The notes under the pieces: generated by a model
The model's input: only the letters and a program-made list of their open reading frames with translations
Databases searched by the model: none
Told to the model about the DNA's origin: nothing
Shown: positions 18,196 through 26,855 of the stretch, piece after piece
How positions within the stretch are numbered: position 1 is the stretch's first letter
Layout of the letters: each line of letters starts with the position of its first letter
NCBI GenBank assembly: GCA_009720755.1
Contig: WNKV01000019.1
Location: forward strand, 58,031-122,030
Reading direction: 5' to 3'
Length of the DNA stretch: 64,000 nucleotides
Source: Rhodoplanes serenus
GTDB taxonomy: Bacteria; Pseudomonadota; Alphaproteobacteria; Rhizobiales; Xanthobacteraceae
Position numbers and translations under genes: made by a program

Positions 18196-19310
18196 CACAT
18201 CACCTCCAGGTCGGCCTGGATGGCGCCGGCCGCCTTGATGGCTTGCAGGATGGCGATGAGGTCGCGCGGGCCGATGCCGAGCGCGTTCAGCCCGTCGACG
18301 AGCTGCTGGAGCGACACGCCCTCGCGCACCACCGCGAGCTTGCGGCCGTCCTCCTGGACGCCCACCGAGGTGCGCGGCACCGTGGTGGTGCGGCCGCGCG
18401 AGAACGGTGCCGGCTGGCTCACCTGCGGGGCCTCCGAGATGGTGACGGTGAGGTTGCCCTGCGCCACCGCGACGGTGGAGACGCGCACGTCGCGCCCCAT
18501 CACGATGATGCCGGAGCGCTCGTCGACGATGATGCGGGCGAGCTGGTCGGGCTCGATCTGGAGCTGCTCGATCTCGGTCAGCATGCCGACGACGTTGCCG
18601 GTGTACTCCTTCGGCACGGTGATCTGCACGGTCGAAGGATCGAGCGGCTCGGCCACCGGCATGCCGAGGAAGTCGTTGATGGCGGCGGCGATGCGCTTGG
18701 CCGTGGTGAAGTCGGGATTGCGCAGGGCGAGGCGCACCTGGGTGAGCCGGTTGAGGGCGAAGTCGATCTCGCGCTCGATGATGGCGCCGTTGGCGATGCG
18801 TCCGACGGTCGGCACGCCGCGGGTGATCTTGGCGGCCTCGCCCTCCGCCTGGAAGCCGCCGATGGCGAGCGAGCCCTGCGCCACCGCGTAGACGTTGCCG
18901 TCGGCGGCGAGCAGCGGCGTGATGACGAGGACGCCGCCTTGCAGGCTCTTGGCGTCGCCGAGCGCCGACACGGTCACGTCGACGCGGGTGCCCTGGGTGG
19001 AGAACGGCGGCAGGTTGGCGGTCACCATCACGGCGGCGACGTTGCCGGTGCGCAGCGTCTGGCCGCGGATGTTGACACCGAGGCGCTCCAGCATCGCCTG
19101 CAACGACTGCCGGGTGAACGGCGAGTTGTTGATGGTGTCGCCGGTGCCCTGGAGGCCGACCACGAGGCCGTAGCCGATGAGCTGGTTCTGGCGCACGCCC
19201 TCGACATTGGCGAGGTCCTTGATGCGCGAGGTCGCGGCGGCCGGCGTCGGCACCGCCGCCAGGATGGCGACGAGCAGAGCGGCCAGAGCCGAGGTGAGGA
19301 TCGCCCGCAT
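18195..19310 (-). CDS. flgI: Flagellar P-ring protein FlgI
   Basis: FlgI polymerises in the peptidoglycan layer around the rod. The 371-residue precursor has a Sec signal peptide (RAILTSALAALLVAILAAV, cleavage likely after AAA near residue 26), then SRIKDLANVEGVRQNQLIGYGLVVGL, GTGD and the PFTRQSLQ.ML segment. It contains GGVLV.TPL..ADG..YAVAQG and ends IGPRDLIAILQAIKAAGA. Length matches the family. The start at 19310 has GGAG six bases upstream. It heads the operon with cheL and flgN and is divergent from fliX, the arrangement also known in Caulobacter. Confidence 0.97.
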   Translation of the reverse strand: MRAILTSALAALLVAILAAVPTPAAATSRIKDLANVEGVRQNQLIGYGLVVGLQGTGDTINNSPFTRQSLQAMLERLGVNIRGQTLRTGNVAAVMVTANLPPFSTQGTRVDVTVSALGDAKSLQGGVLVITPLLAADGNVYAVAQGSLAIGGFQAEGEAAKITRGVPTVGRIANGAIIEREIDFALNRLTQVRLALRNPDFTTAKRIAAAINDFLGMPVAEPLDPSTVQITVPKEYTGNVVGMLTEIEQLQIEPDQLARIIVDERSGIIVMGRDVRVSTVAVAQGNLTVTISEAPQVSQPAPFSRGRTTTVPRTSVGVQEDGRKLAVVREGVSLQQLVDGLNALGIGPRDLIAILQAIKAAGAIQADLEVM

Positions 19311-19617
19311 CGCATGCTCCCGGGACGGCGCGACGGCGCCGTCTCGGGCTCCTCGTAGCGAGGAGCGTGCCAGCCGGGCGGTGAGGGTGGGCCGTTGATC
19401 GGAAAAGGGTTTTTGGCTCGGCATCGGCGATGCCACGGCACAATTCGGCCCGTCGACGCGGCGACCCGGCAAACTCTGCCGGGTGTTTACCAGTTGTTAA
19501 CCGCTCGCGGCGCCAACTCGCCGGGCGCGCCGCCGCGTCGTCGGAGACCGCTCCGGGTCCGCCCGCCGCGCCGTCGTCGGCCAGCGCCGGCGAGCGATCG
19601 TCGACAGGGCCGCCGCC
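19311..19617. other. Divergent promoter region of flgI and fliX
   Basis: There is no gene in these 307 bases. It holds the CtrA-like element at 19486-19500 and must carry promoters in both directions. The rest is GC-rich with no recognised motif. Confidence 0.6.
19486..19500. promoter_or_regulatory. CtrA-like box between flgI and fliX
   Basis: TTTACCAGTTGTTAA, one mismatch from TTAA-N7-TTAA. It lies in the divergent flgI/fliX intergenic region, a place where CtrA control is established in Caulobacter. Control here is inferred. Confidence 0.45.
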
Positions 19618-20037
19618 ATGCGCATCACCGGACCGAACGGACCCACCGCCCCGACGCCGGGATCGACCCCCCGCCGCACCAGTGCGGGCGGCTTCGCGCT
19701 GCCCGACTCGAGCGGCACGCCGGCGCCGTCGGGCACCGCCGCGCCGCGCACGCTCACCGGCATCGACGCGCTGCTCGCCCTCCAGGGCGTCGAGGACCCG
19801 ACCGAGCGTCGCCGTCGCGCCGTGGTGCGCGGGCGGCACGCCCTCGACGTGCTCGACGAGATCAAGCTGGCGCTGCTCGCCGGCACGCTCGACCAGAGCT
19901 TGCTGGCCCGCCTCGGCGTGATGGCGGCGGGTCTCAAGGAAAGCTCCGGCGATCCCGGGCTCGACGCCGTGCTGGCCGAGATCGAGCTGAGGGTCGAGGT
20001 GGAGCTCGCCAAGATGAAGCAGCCGGGCGGCTTCTGA
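19618..20037 (+). CDS. fliX: Flagellar assembly regulator FliX
   Basis: FliX couples early flagellar assembly (class II structures) to activation of later genes through the sigma-54 activator FlbD in Caulobacter. The 139-residue product has the family signature: MRITGPNG at the start, a flexible Pro/Thr stretch, then GIDALLALQGVEDPTERRR, ALDVLDEIKLALLAGTLD and the closing DAVLAEIELRVEVELAK. Length matches the family. It is divergent from flgI. Its presence suggests a Caulobacter-type hierarchy, although flbD is not in this window. Confidence 0.95.
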   Translation: MRITGPNGPTAPTPGSTPRRTSAGGFALPDSSGTPAPSGTAAPRTLTGIDALLALQGVEDPTERRRRAVVRGRHALDVLDEIKLALLAGTLDQSLLARLGVMAAGLKESSGDPGLDAVLAEIELRVEVELAKMKQPGGF

Positions 20038-20370
20038 GTACCGCCATCGCGCGCTTGCGACCCCGCTGTTTCGACGATCGATTCGGGGACCGAGAGACGT
20101 GCCGCCGCCCCGACATGCGGCGTGGCCGCGGCGTTGCGAAACGACACTGCCGAGAGCGCGCGGAGCAAATCACCTACCGGAATGCCGCCGCTCCACCCGT
20201 TTTGCGATCGCGGCGCGTATACTTCGCTTCCCCAAGGCTGCGCGGCATTAATCCAATCTGTTGTTGTCGTTATGTCGCAACGCTTGTATATAGCGACCGC
20301 AACCGAGAGTGAATCGACCAAAGAAGTCGAATGGAAGCATACGGGACGGCCGCGTGGGAGTGAGCGAGTC
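20038..20370. other. Intergenic region between fliX and dksA
   Basis: No gene is seen in these 333 bases. The distal part holds a recognisable sigma-70-type promoter for dksA (20264-20292). The rest shows nothing clear. Confidence 0.6.
20264..20292 (+). promoter_or_regulatory. Sigma-70-type promoter of dksA
   Basis: TTGTCG (20264-20269) and TATATA (20287-20292) are separated by 17 bases, 78 bases before the dksA start. This is a good match to housekeeping consensus in a region otherwise poor in A/T. Confidence 0.6.
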
Positions 20371-20787
20371 ATGCGCCTGGAGACCAGCAGGATCTATCGG
20401 CCTACGGACAAAGAACCCTTCATGAACGAGCGGCAGCGCGAGTATTTCCGAAACAAGCTGCTTGCCTGGAAAGAGGATATTCTGCGAGAGGCGAAGGAGA
20501 CACTCCAGCACTTGCAGGACGAAAACCAGAATCATCCGGACCTCGCCGACCGTGCCTCCTCGGAGACCGAGCGGGCCATCGAGCTTCGGGCCCGTGACCG
20601 CCAGCGCAAGTTGATCGCCAAGATCGACGCTGCACTGCAACGGATCGAGGACGGCACCTACGGGTACTGCGAGGAGACCGGCGAGCCGATTTCCATCAAG
20701 CGGCTCGAGGCCCGTCCGATCGCGACCCTGTCGCTGGAGGCGCAGGAGCGGCACGAGCGCCGCGAGCGCGTCTATCGCGACAACTGA
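20371..20787 (+). CDS. dksA: RNA polymerase-binding transcription factor DksA
   Basis: DksA enters the RNA polymerase secondary channel and, with ppGpp, adjusts rRNA and amino-acid promoters. The 138-residue product has FMNERQREYFRNKLL, a coiled coil with QDENQNHPDLADRASSE and RARDRQRKLI, and the globular end with IEDGTYGYCEETGEPI and RLEARPIATLSLEAQE. Of the four zinc cysteines in E. coli DksA only the first remains (YGYC); the others are Thr, Ser and Ala, as in other rhizobial DksA. The start at 20371 follows GGGAGTGAG. A strong terminator lies downstream. Confidence 0.96.
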   Translation: MRLETSRIYRPTDKEPFMNERQREYFRNKLLAWKEDILREAKETLQHLQDENQNHPDLADRASSETERAIELRARDRQRKLIAKIDAALQRIEDGTYGYCEETGEPISIKRLEARPIATLSLEAQERHERRERVYRDN

Positions 20788-20842
20788 TCGGCTGGCGGTC
20801 CACGAACCCGACCGCGCAGCAGACGCTGTATTCCAGATGCGA

Positions 20843-20870
20843 AACGCCCCGCCGGTCGCGGGGCGTTTTT
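20843..20870 (+). terminator. Rho-independent terminator of dksA
   Basis: Arms AACGCCCCG (20843-20851) and CGGGGCGTT (20859-20867) with a seven-base loop, then a T-run to 20870 (and GTTT beyond). It lies 55 bases after the dksA stop. Confidence 0.93.
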
Positions 20871-20909
20871 GTTTCGGCCTACGTGCGAATGTGCTGCGCC
20901 GTGTCGGCG

Positions 20910-21290
20910 TCATCGCGTTCCGCGGTAGGTGCGCACCCGAACGGTGGGGGCGGTTCGCACCGCGCGGGCCGGCACGGCGCCTGGATTGGCGAGGCCGGGC
21001 ACGTAGAACGACACGATGGACGGCGCGTGCGCGGCGGACGGCGCCCGCACGCAGGTCTTTACCGGCACGCAGGTGCCGTCCGGGCCGCATACCGGCTGGC
21101 AATAGGTCGCCGGAGCAGCCCAGGTGTAATCGTAGGTCCCATAGTAATGACGGTAATCGCAGAACGGCGCGCAGCCTGCTGCGGTCTGGGCCGCCGCCGG
21201 ACCCGGGAGCGCCACCCCGAGCGTCAGGCCGAGCAAGGCGGCGATAGGCGCCTGCTGCACCAGGCGACGCACGATCTGAAAGCGCGACAT
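20910..21290 (-). CDS. Small secreted cysteine-containing protein, unknown
   Basis: A 126-residue protein with a basic N-terminus, a hydrophobic stretch (APIAALLGLTLGVALPG) and a likely AAAQT signal-peptidase site near residue 35. The mature part starts with GCAPFCDYRHYYGTYDY, followed by YCQPVCGPDGTCVPVKTC. Six closely placed cysteines suggest disulfides in the periplasm or outside. I do not recognise the family. It is convergent with dksA and read toward the dksA terminator. The signal peptide and Cys pattern support a real gene. Confidence 0.62.
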   Translation of the reverse strand: MSRFQIVRRLVQQAPIAALLGLTLGVALPGPAAAQTAAGCAPFCDYRHYYGTYDYTWAAPATYCQPVCGPDGTCVPVKTCVRAPSAAHAPSIVSFYVPGLANPGAVPARAVRTAPTVRVRTYRGTR

Positions 21291-21403
21291 CGGAACCTCG
21301 CTTTATCGGGACGCGGAGTCTTGCACCACCATAGCGCGACGACGGTCCGGGTGGGAACCGACGTCGGTTTCCATCCGGCCCGGCGGCCCGGTCGGGCTGT
21401 CCA

Positions 21404-22144
21404 TCAGATGGTCAGGGTTCCCGCGGTCGCGGCGGCGTAGCGCTCGCCGACCTTCCCCCAGTTCACCACGTTCCACCACGCCGCCAGGTAGTCGGGCCGG
21501 CGGTTCTGGTAGGTGAGGTAGTAGGCGTGCTCCCACACGTCGTTGCCGAACAGCGCGCGCTTGCCGTCCATCAGCGGCGTGTCCTGGTTGGGCTTGGACT
21601 CCAGCGCCAGCTTGCCGCTGCGATCGACCGTGACGAACACCCAGCCGGAGCCGAACACCCGGCCGCCTGCCGCGTTGAAGTCGGCCTTGAGCTTGTCGAG
21701 GCCGCCGAGGTCGCGCTGGATCGCCTCTGCCAGGGCGCCGGCGGGCGCGGCACCCGCGCCGGCCGCGGCCGGCGGTCCCATCACCTGCCAGAACATGGTG
21801 TGGTTGGCGTGGCCGCCGCCATTGTTGCGCACGGCCGTACGGATCGCCTCGGGCAGCTCGCCGAGCTTGGCCAAGATGTCGTGCAGCGGCATCGCCGCGA
21901 CAGTGCCGTGATCCTTCAGCGCCGCGTTGAGATTGTTGACGTAGGCTTGGTGGTGTCGGCCGTGGTGCAGTTCCATGGTGCGGGCGTCGATGTGGGGCAC
22001 CAGGGCGTCGGCCGGGTAGGGCAGGGGATCGAGACGGAACGGGCCGCTCGCGGCGGGAGCCTGGGCGAAAGCCGGGCGGGCCAGGGCGGTGGCCGCGACG
22101 GCGGCGAGGCCGCCGGCGAGCATCAGCCTGCGATCGATCTGCAT
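21404..22144 (-). CDS. Exported Fe/Mn superoxide dismutase
   Basis: Superoxide dismutase of the Fe/Mn family, 246 residues including an export signal. Metal ligands appear in the expected motifs: ELHHGRHHQAYVNNLN (first His), GGGHANHTMFW (second), and DVWEHAYYLTYQNRRPDY (Asp and third His). The N-terminus has a twin arginine before a hydrophobic run (DRRLMLAGGLAAVAATALA, then AFA), so export as a folded protein through Tat is plausible. Most bacterial Fe/Mn-SODs are cytosolic and about 200 residues. Metal choice cannot be read with certainty. It stands alone between unrelated genes. Confidence 0.92.
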   Translation of the reverse strand: MQIDRRLMLAGGLAAVAATALARPAFAQAPAASGPFRLDPLPYPADALVPHIDARTMELHHGRHHQAYVNNLNAALKDHGTVAAMPLHDILAKLGELPEAIRTAVRNNGGGHANHTMFWQVMGPPAAAGAGAAPAGALAEAIQRDLGGLDKLKADFNAAGGRVFGSGWVFVTVDRSGKLALESKPNQDTPLMDGKRALFGNDVWEHAYYLTYQNRRPDYLAAWWNVVNWGKVGERYAAATAGTLTI

Positions 22145-22303
22145 CGGGGGTGTCTCCGTTCGAGGTCATGGGCGCGGCATGGCGACGCCCGGCCGGTCAT
22201 GGCGGCGGGCGCCGAGCGTAGCCGAGGCACCCCGACGGGAGCGAGGCGCACCGGAGGGGAACACCGAAGCGTGATGTTGGTTCGCCTGCCCGCCGGGGCC
22301 GGT

Positions 22304-23818
22304 TCAGACGTCGCGGGCGGGGGCTGCCGCGACGTCGCCGCGGAACGCCGCGAGGTCTTCGACGAGGTGGGCCACAACGCTCGCCCAGTCGCCCGTCGCC
22401 GGCTGCCGGAGCAGGCGGGCGGTGGGGTACCAGGGGCTGTCGTCGCGGTCGAGCATCCAGCGCCAATCGGGTGACCGGGGCAGGAGAATCCACACCGGCC
22501 GGCCAAGCGCCCCGGCCAGATGCGCGACAGCGGTGTCGACGCTGACCACCAGGTCGAGCGCCTCGATCACGGCCGCCGTGGCGGCGAAGTCGGCGAGCGC
22601 CCCGCCCACTTGAACCAATCTCGGAAGTCGTTCGAGCATTGCCGCATCGTCCGCCCGTAACTCCTTCTGGAGGCTCACCACGGTGAGGCCCGGAAGCCGC
22701 AGGACTGGAGCCAGCGCCGCGAGCGGTATGGAGCGGTGGCGGTCGTTGGCGAAGCCCGGATTGCCGGCCCAGACGAGGCCGATCCGCGGCCGCGGCAGCG
22801 CCGCCAGGCGCGCCGCCCAGGCGGCACGGCGGTCGGCCGGCGCGGCCAGGTAGGGAACGGTCGCCGGGATGGTCTCCAGCGTGGTGCCGAAGGCGCGCGG
22901 CAGGCCGAGATAAGGGCAGTGGAGGTCGTGGGCGGGCGGCGCGGTGCGATCCCACACCACCGTCTCGACGCCGGCGAGACCGGCGAGGAGCGGCGCCAGC
23001 GGCGCCGTCACGGCGGCGATCACCCGGGCGCCGCGGGCGGCGAGCAGCGGCGCGTAGCGCACCATCTGGATGATGTCGCCGATCCCCTGCTCGGGATGCA
23101 GCAGCACGGTGCGGCCGGCGACAGGCGCCTCGCCGCGCCAGGCCGGCGTCGGGAAACGACCGCGCAGCTCGGCGAATTCCGGCTTGTCGAGCCGGTGATC
23201 GTAGCCCGCGAACCCCTCGGCGAGCCGGCCGGTGAGGAGATCGAGCAGCGCGAGGTTGAAGCGCACGTCGGTGCGGGCCGGCGCCAAAGCGAGCGCCCGC
23301 TCGTAGGCGGCGCGTGCCTCGTCGTGGCGGCGCAGCTCGCGCAGCGCATTGCCGAGCCCGTACAGCGTCTCGGGGTTGTCGGGGTCGAGCGCGAGGGCGC
23401 GCGCGTGAGCGGCCGCCGCCTCGGCGTGCCGATCGAGATCGAACAGCGCATTGCCGCGGTTGTGGTGGGTGAGGGGGTGGTCCGGCGCGACCGCGAGGGC
23501 GGCGTCGTAGCTCGCCAGCGCCTCGCCGTGCCGCTGCATCCCGTGCAGCGCGAGGCCGAGATTGCACAACGCATCGGCCGAGTTGGGGCGGGCCTCGACG
23601 GCGGTCGCCAGCAGCAGCACCGCGTCGGCGTAGCGCCGGCGGGCGCAGCAGATCACCCCGAGCTGGTGGAGGGCGTAGAAGTCGCGCGGCTCGTCGCGCA
23701 GGACGGCCAGGAAGGCGCGCTCCGCCTCGTCGAGCCGGCCGGCCTCTTGCAGGGCGACGCCTCGCAGGACCGCCTCGCGCGGCGGCATGTCGCCTGTCTT
23801 GGAGATCGTCCGTGCCAT
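22304..23818 (-). CDS. TPR-glycosyltransferase, possible flagellin glycosyltransferase (FlmG-like)
   Basis: A 504-residue protein: about five TPR units fill residues 15-215 (for example ALCNLGLALHGMQRHGEALA, RGNALFDLDRHAEAAAAHA). A GT-B-type glycosyltransferase half follows, with LLHPEQGIGDIIQMVRYAPLL, RIGLVWAGNPGFANDRHRS and SVDTAVAHLAGALGRPVW. The same architecture is found in Caulobacter FlmG, whose TPR part binds flagellin and whose C-terminal part adds sugar to Ser/Thr. The flanking flagellar genes and two Ser/Thr-rich flagellins in this window make that role plausible. No nonulosonic-acid genes are nearby. The start at 23818 was chosen over 23902. Confidence 0.8.
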   Translation of the reverse strand: MARTISKTGDMPPREAVLRGVALQEAGRLDEAERAFLAVLRDEPRDFYALHQLGVICCARRRYADAVLLLATAVEARPNSADALCNLGLALHGMQRHGEALASYDAALAVAPDHPLTHHNRGNALFDLDRHAEAAAAHARALALDPDNPETLYGLGNALRELRRHDEARAAYERALALAPARTDVRFNLALLDLLTGRLAEGFAGYDHRLDKPEFAELRGRFPTPAWRGEAPVAGRTVLLHPEQGIGDIIQMVRYAPLLAARGARVIAAVTAPLAPLLAGLAGVETVVWDRTAPPAHDLHCPYLGLPRAFGTTLETIPATVPYLAAPADRRAAWAARLAALPRPRIGLVWAGNPGFANDRHRSIPLAALAPVLRLPGLTVVSLQKELRADDAAMLERLPRLVQVGGALADFAATAAVIEALDLVVSVDTAVAHLAGALGRPVWILLPRSPDWRWMLDRDDSPWYPTARLLRQPATGDWASVVAHLVEDLAAFRGDVAAAPARDV

Positions 23819-24093
23819 CGTGGCTTCACCGGCGATAGGTCGCGTCGCGCGGACGCCCGGCCCGGCGACGGCCGACCACGCGCCTGCCGGGCGGCCGAAC
23901 ACGATGGATGCCGCGGCAGGGTTAACGAAGGCTTGCGGCGCGCGACGGTACTTGGCAACGGCCGGCGAGAACGCGATGCTGACCGCCTCCGGTCGATCCG
24001 GTGCGCGCCGGCTCCACCGCGTGTCGCCGTCTCCGTCGTCCCGTCCTCTCGTCGTCTCGTCCCGTCCTCGTGCACTCCTCCAGGGTGATCGCC

Positions 24094-25113
24094 ATGCCGA
24101 TCCGCAAGGTTGCGGCCCGTCCGCTCGCCGCGTCGTTCCGTCTCGCCGGTCCGCTCCGCCTCGCGGCGGCCGCCGCCGGCCTGCTGGTGGCCGTCGCCGC
24201 GGTCGCCACCGCCCAGACGTTCCCCTCGCGTCCCATCACCTTCGTGGTGCCGTTCGCGCCCGGCGGCTCCACCGATACGGTGGCCCGCATCGTCTCCCAG
24301 GCGGCGGGTCCCGGGCTCGGGGTGCCGACCGTGGTGGAGAACCGCACCGGCGGTGCCGGCGTGATCGGCTGGGGCGCGGCGGCGCGCGCCGCCCCGGACG
24401 GCCACACGCTGCTGACCCTGGAGATGTCCTACACGATCGCGGCGGGGCTGATGCCCAGCCTGCCGTTCGACCCGCTCAAGGGCTTCGTGCAGGTCACCAC
24501 GGCGGTCGAGAATCCGCACGTCATGGTGGTCAACCCGAAGCTGCCGGCGCACACGCCGGGGGAGCTGATCGCGCTGCTCAAGGCCAATCCCGGCAAGTAC
24601 TTCTTCGGCTCGGGCGGCAACGGCACCAACACCCATATGGGGGGCGAGCTGTTCAAGAGCCTGGCCGGGGTCGATCTCGTCCATGTGCCCTATCGGGGCG
24701 CCGGCGCGGTGCTCCAGGATCTCGTCGCCGGCCAGGTTCAGGTGCTGGTGACGTCGCTGCCGACGGCCCTGCCGCTGATCCAGTCGGGCCAGCTCCGGCC
24801 CCTGATGATGGCGTCGGAGACGCGCTCGCCGGTGCTGCCCGACGTGCCGGCCGCCGGCGAGGCGGGCCTGCCCGGCATGGTGATGAAGTTCTGGGTCGGC
24901 TTCGCGGCGCCGGCCGGGACGCCCCCCGCCGTGATCGAGCGGCTCAACCGCGACATCGTCGCGGCGCTGGCCCTGCCGGACACGAAGAGGCGCCTCGCCG
25001 AGCTCGGCATGGAGCCGGTCGGCAACACGCCGGCCGAGGCCCAGCGGCTGATCGAGGCCGAGATCGCGCGCTGGAGCGGGATCGCCAAGGGCGCCGGCAT
25101 CACGCTGCAATAA
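24094..25113 (+). CDS. Bug-family (TctC-like) solute-binding protein
   Basis: Periplasmic tripartite tricarboxylate transporter receptor of the Bug family, 339 residues with a long signal region (LRLAAAAAGLLVAVAAVATAQ). The mature protein opens with TFPSRPITFVVPFAPGGSTDTVAR. It contains VVENRTGGAGVIG, LPFDPLKGF and the VHVPYRGAGAVLQDLVAGQVQ segment, the carboxylate-binding loops of the family. Ligands are usually dicarboxylates or aromatic acids. No TctA/TctB membrane genes are adjacent, so it is an orphan receptor. It converges on a chemoreceptor gene, with a shared hairpin between them. Confidence 0.92.
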   Translation: MPIRKVAARPLAASFRLAGPLRLAAAAAGLLVAVAAVATAQTFPSRPITFVVPFAPGGSTDTVARIVSQAAGPGLGVPTVVENRTGGAGVIGWGAAARAAPDGHTLLTLEMSYTIAAGLMPSLPFDPLKGFVQVTTAVENPHVMVVNPKLPAHTPGELIALLKANPGKYFFGSGGNGTNTHMGGELFKSLAGVDLVHVPYRGAGAVLQDLVAGQVQVLVTSLPTALPLIQSGQLRPLMMASETRSPVLPDVPAAGEAGLPGMVMKFWVGFAAPAGTPPAVIERLNRDIVAALALPDTKRRLAELGMEPVGNTPAEAQRLIEAEIARWSGIAKGAGITLQ

Positions 25114-25139
25114 GCGGGCGGCGCGCCGAAGAGGCGGCG

Positions 25140-25162
25140 GCCGGGCCGCCACGCGGCCCGGC
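25140..25162. terminator. Hairpin between convergent genes
   Basis: Arms GCCGGGCCGC (25140-25149) and GCGGCCCGGC (25153-25162), a perfect ten-pair stem with a three-base loop. It has no T-run on either side, so efficiency is uncertain. It lies between the stops of the Bug protein gene and the chemoreceptor gene. Confidence 0.6.
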
Positions 25163-25178
25163 TGGATCGGGCAGCCGA

Positions 25179-26855
25179 TCAGGCGGCCCGCACCGACGAC
25201 AGGAAGCGCGCCACCTCGGTCTTCAGCCGCGAACTCTCGCCGGCGAGCGACTGGGCCGAGACCAGCACGCGGGACGAGGCGGAGCCGGTCTCGGCGGCGC
25301 CGTGGTTGACCTCGGTGACACTGCCGGCCACCTCGGTGGTGCCGTGGGCGGCCTGCTGGACGTTGCGGGCGATCTCGGCGGTCGCCGCACCTTGCTCCTC
25401 GACGGCGGCCGCGATGGTCGCGGCGATCTCGGCGATGCGGCCGATGGTGCCGCCGATCTCCTTGATGGCCGCCACCGAGTCCCGGGTCGCCTGCTGCATG
25501 CCGGCGATCTGGGCACCGATCTCGCCGGTCGCCTTGCCGGTCTGGGCGGCCAGCGCCTTCACCTCCTGGGCCACCACCGCGAAGCCCTTGCCGGCCTCTC
25601 CGGCGCGGGCCGCCTCGATGGTGGCGTTCAACGCCAGCAAGTTGGTCTGCTCGGCGATCGCCGTGATCAGCTCGACGACGGCCCCGATCCGGTTGGCCGC
25701 CTGCGACAGCTCGCCGATGCGTCCGTCGGTCTTCTCGGCCTGCTTGACGGCCTCGCCGGCGATGCGGCTCGACTCCTGCACCTGGCGGCTGATCTCGTGC
25801 ACCGAGGCGGTCATCTCGTTGGTGGCCGAGGCGACCGACTGGACGTTGACCGATGCCTCCTCGGAGGCGGCGGCGACGCGGGTGGACAGCGCCTGGGTGA
25901 CCTCGGCCGTCTTGCTGAGCGACCCGGCGGCCGACTCCAGCTCGGTCGAGGCGGTGGTGACGGTGACCACGATGCCGCCCACCGCCTTCTCGAAATCGTC
26001 GGCGAGGGCATTCATGGTCGCCTTGCGCTCGGCCGCGATCCTGCGGTCCTGCGCGGCCTTCTCGGCGACCTCCTGCTCGGCCTTCTCGGCCGCTTTGATC
26101 TTGAACGACTCGACCGCGTCCGCCATCTGGCCGATCTCGTCCCGGCGGCCGAGCCCCGGCAGCACCACCGAGAAATCGCCCTGGCCCAGCTTGCGCATGG
26201 CGGCGACCAGGCCGACCAGCGGCCGGATGGCGCCGAACAGGGTGGTCCACAACGACAAGGCGAAAGCCACCGCACCGACCAGGAGGCTGGCGATCATGCC
26301 CCACTTGGCGGCCGCGAAGCTCCGGTCCGAGATGGCGTACTCGTTGGCGGCCTCGGCGATCTGGAGGTCGACGATCTTGCCGACCGCCTCGGTCACCGGA
26401 TCGATGGTCTGGTAGAGCCGCTCGATCACGAAGCGATCGAGCGCCGCCTTGTCGCGCCGGCGAACGATGTCGAGCAGGTCGGACTTGCCGCTGTCGGCCG
26501 CCGCCATCAGGCGCCCGGCCTCGCCGGCGAGCTGACGCTCGGTCGGGTCCATCTTGGTCGCCGCATAGCTCGCCCAGGATGTCTTCAGGTCGGTGCTGGC
26601 CTTCTCAATGGCGACGAGGGCGGCGTCCCAGCCGATATTGCCGTTGCGCACCTTGTGGGCGGTGTCGACGATGTTCACCGCGTAGAGGTCCGACACCGCC
26701 TTGAGGTCCCGCAGCGGCTTGACGCGGTCGTTGAACACGGTCTGGAGCCCGTCATTGGCGACCCGCGAGGCGTACCAGCCGATACCGGCCGCGAACACGA
26801 AGGCCGAGAACAGCAGCAGCATGGCGGCGAGGAGCTTGAACTTGATCGAATGCAT
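25179..26855 (-). CDS. Methyl-accepting chemotaxis protein, four-helix-bundle sensor (A)
   Basis: Transmembrane chemoreceptor of 558 residues. TM1 is near residues 8-28 ([19 protein letters not shown]). The periplasmic part has the four-helix-bundle pattern [31 protein letters not shown]2 is near 190-215, followed by HAMP ([18 protein letters not shown]). The signalling tip [31 protein letters not shown] contacts CheA and CheW. It ends FLSSVRAA without the NWETF-type CheR-binding pentapeptide. It is a full-length paralogue of the next receptor (27271-28947), also 558 aa. Start 26855 was chosen for its position just before TM1. Confidence 0.94.
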   Translation of the reverse strand: MHSIKFKLLAAMLLLFSAFVFAAGIGWYASRVANDGLQTVFNDRVKPLRDLKAVSDLYAVNIVDTAHKVRNGNIGWDAALVAIEKASTDLKTSWASYAATKMDPTERQLAGEAGRLMAAADSGKSDLLDIVRRRDKAALDRFVIERLYQTIDPVTEAVGKIVDLQIAEAANEYAISDRSFAAAKWGMIASLLVGAVAFALSLWTTLFGAIRPLVGLVAAMRKLGQGDFSVVLPGLGRRDEIGQMADAVESFKIKAAEKAEQEVAEKAAQDRRIAAERKATMNALADDFEKAVGGIVVTVTTASTELESAAGSLSKTAEVTQALSTRVAAASEEASVNVQSVASATNEMTASVHEISRQVQESSRIAGEAVKQAEKTDGRIGELSQAANRIGAVVELITAIAEQTNLLALNATIEAARAGEAGKGFAVVAQEVKALAAQTGKATGEIGAQIAGMQQATRDSVAAIKEIGGTIGRIAEIAATIAAAVEEQGAATAEIARNVQQAAHGTTEVAGSVTEVNHGAAETGSASSRVLVSAQSLAGESSRLKTEVARFLSSVRAA

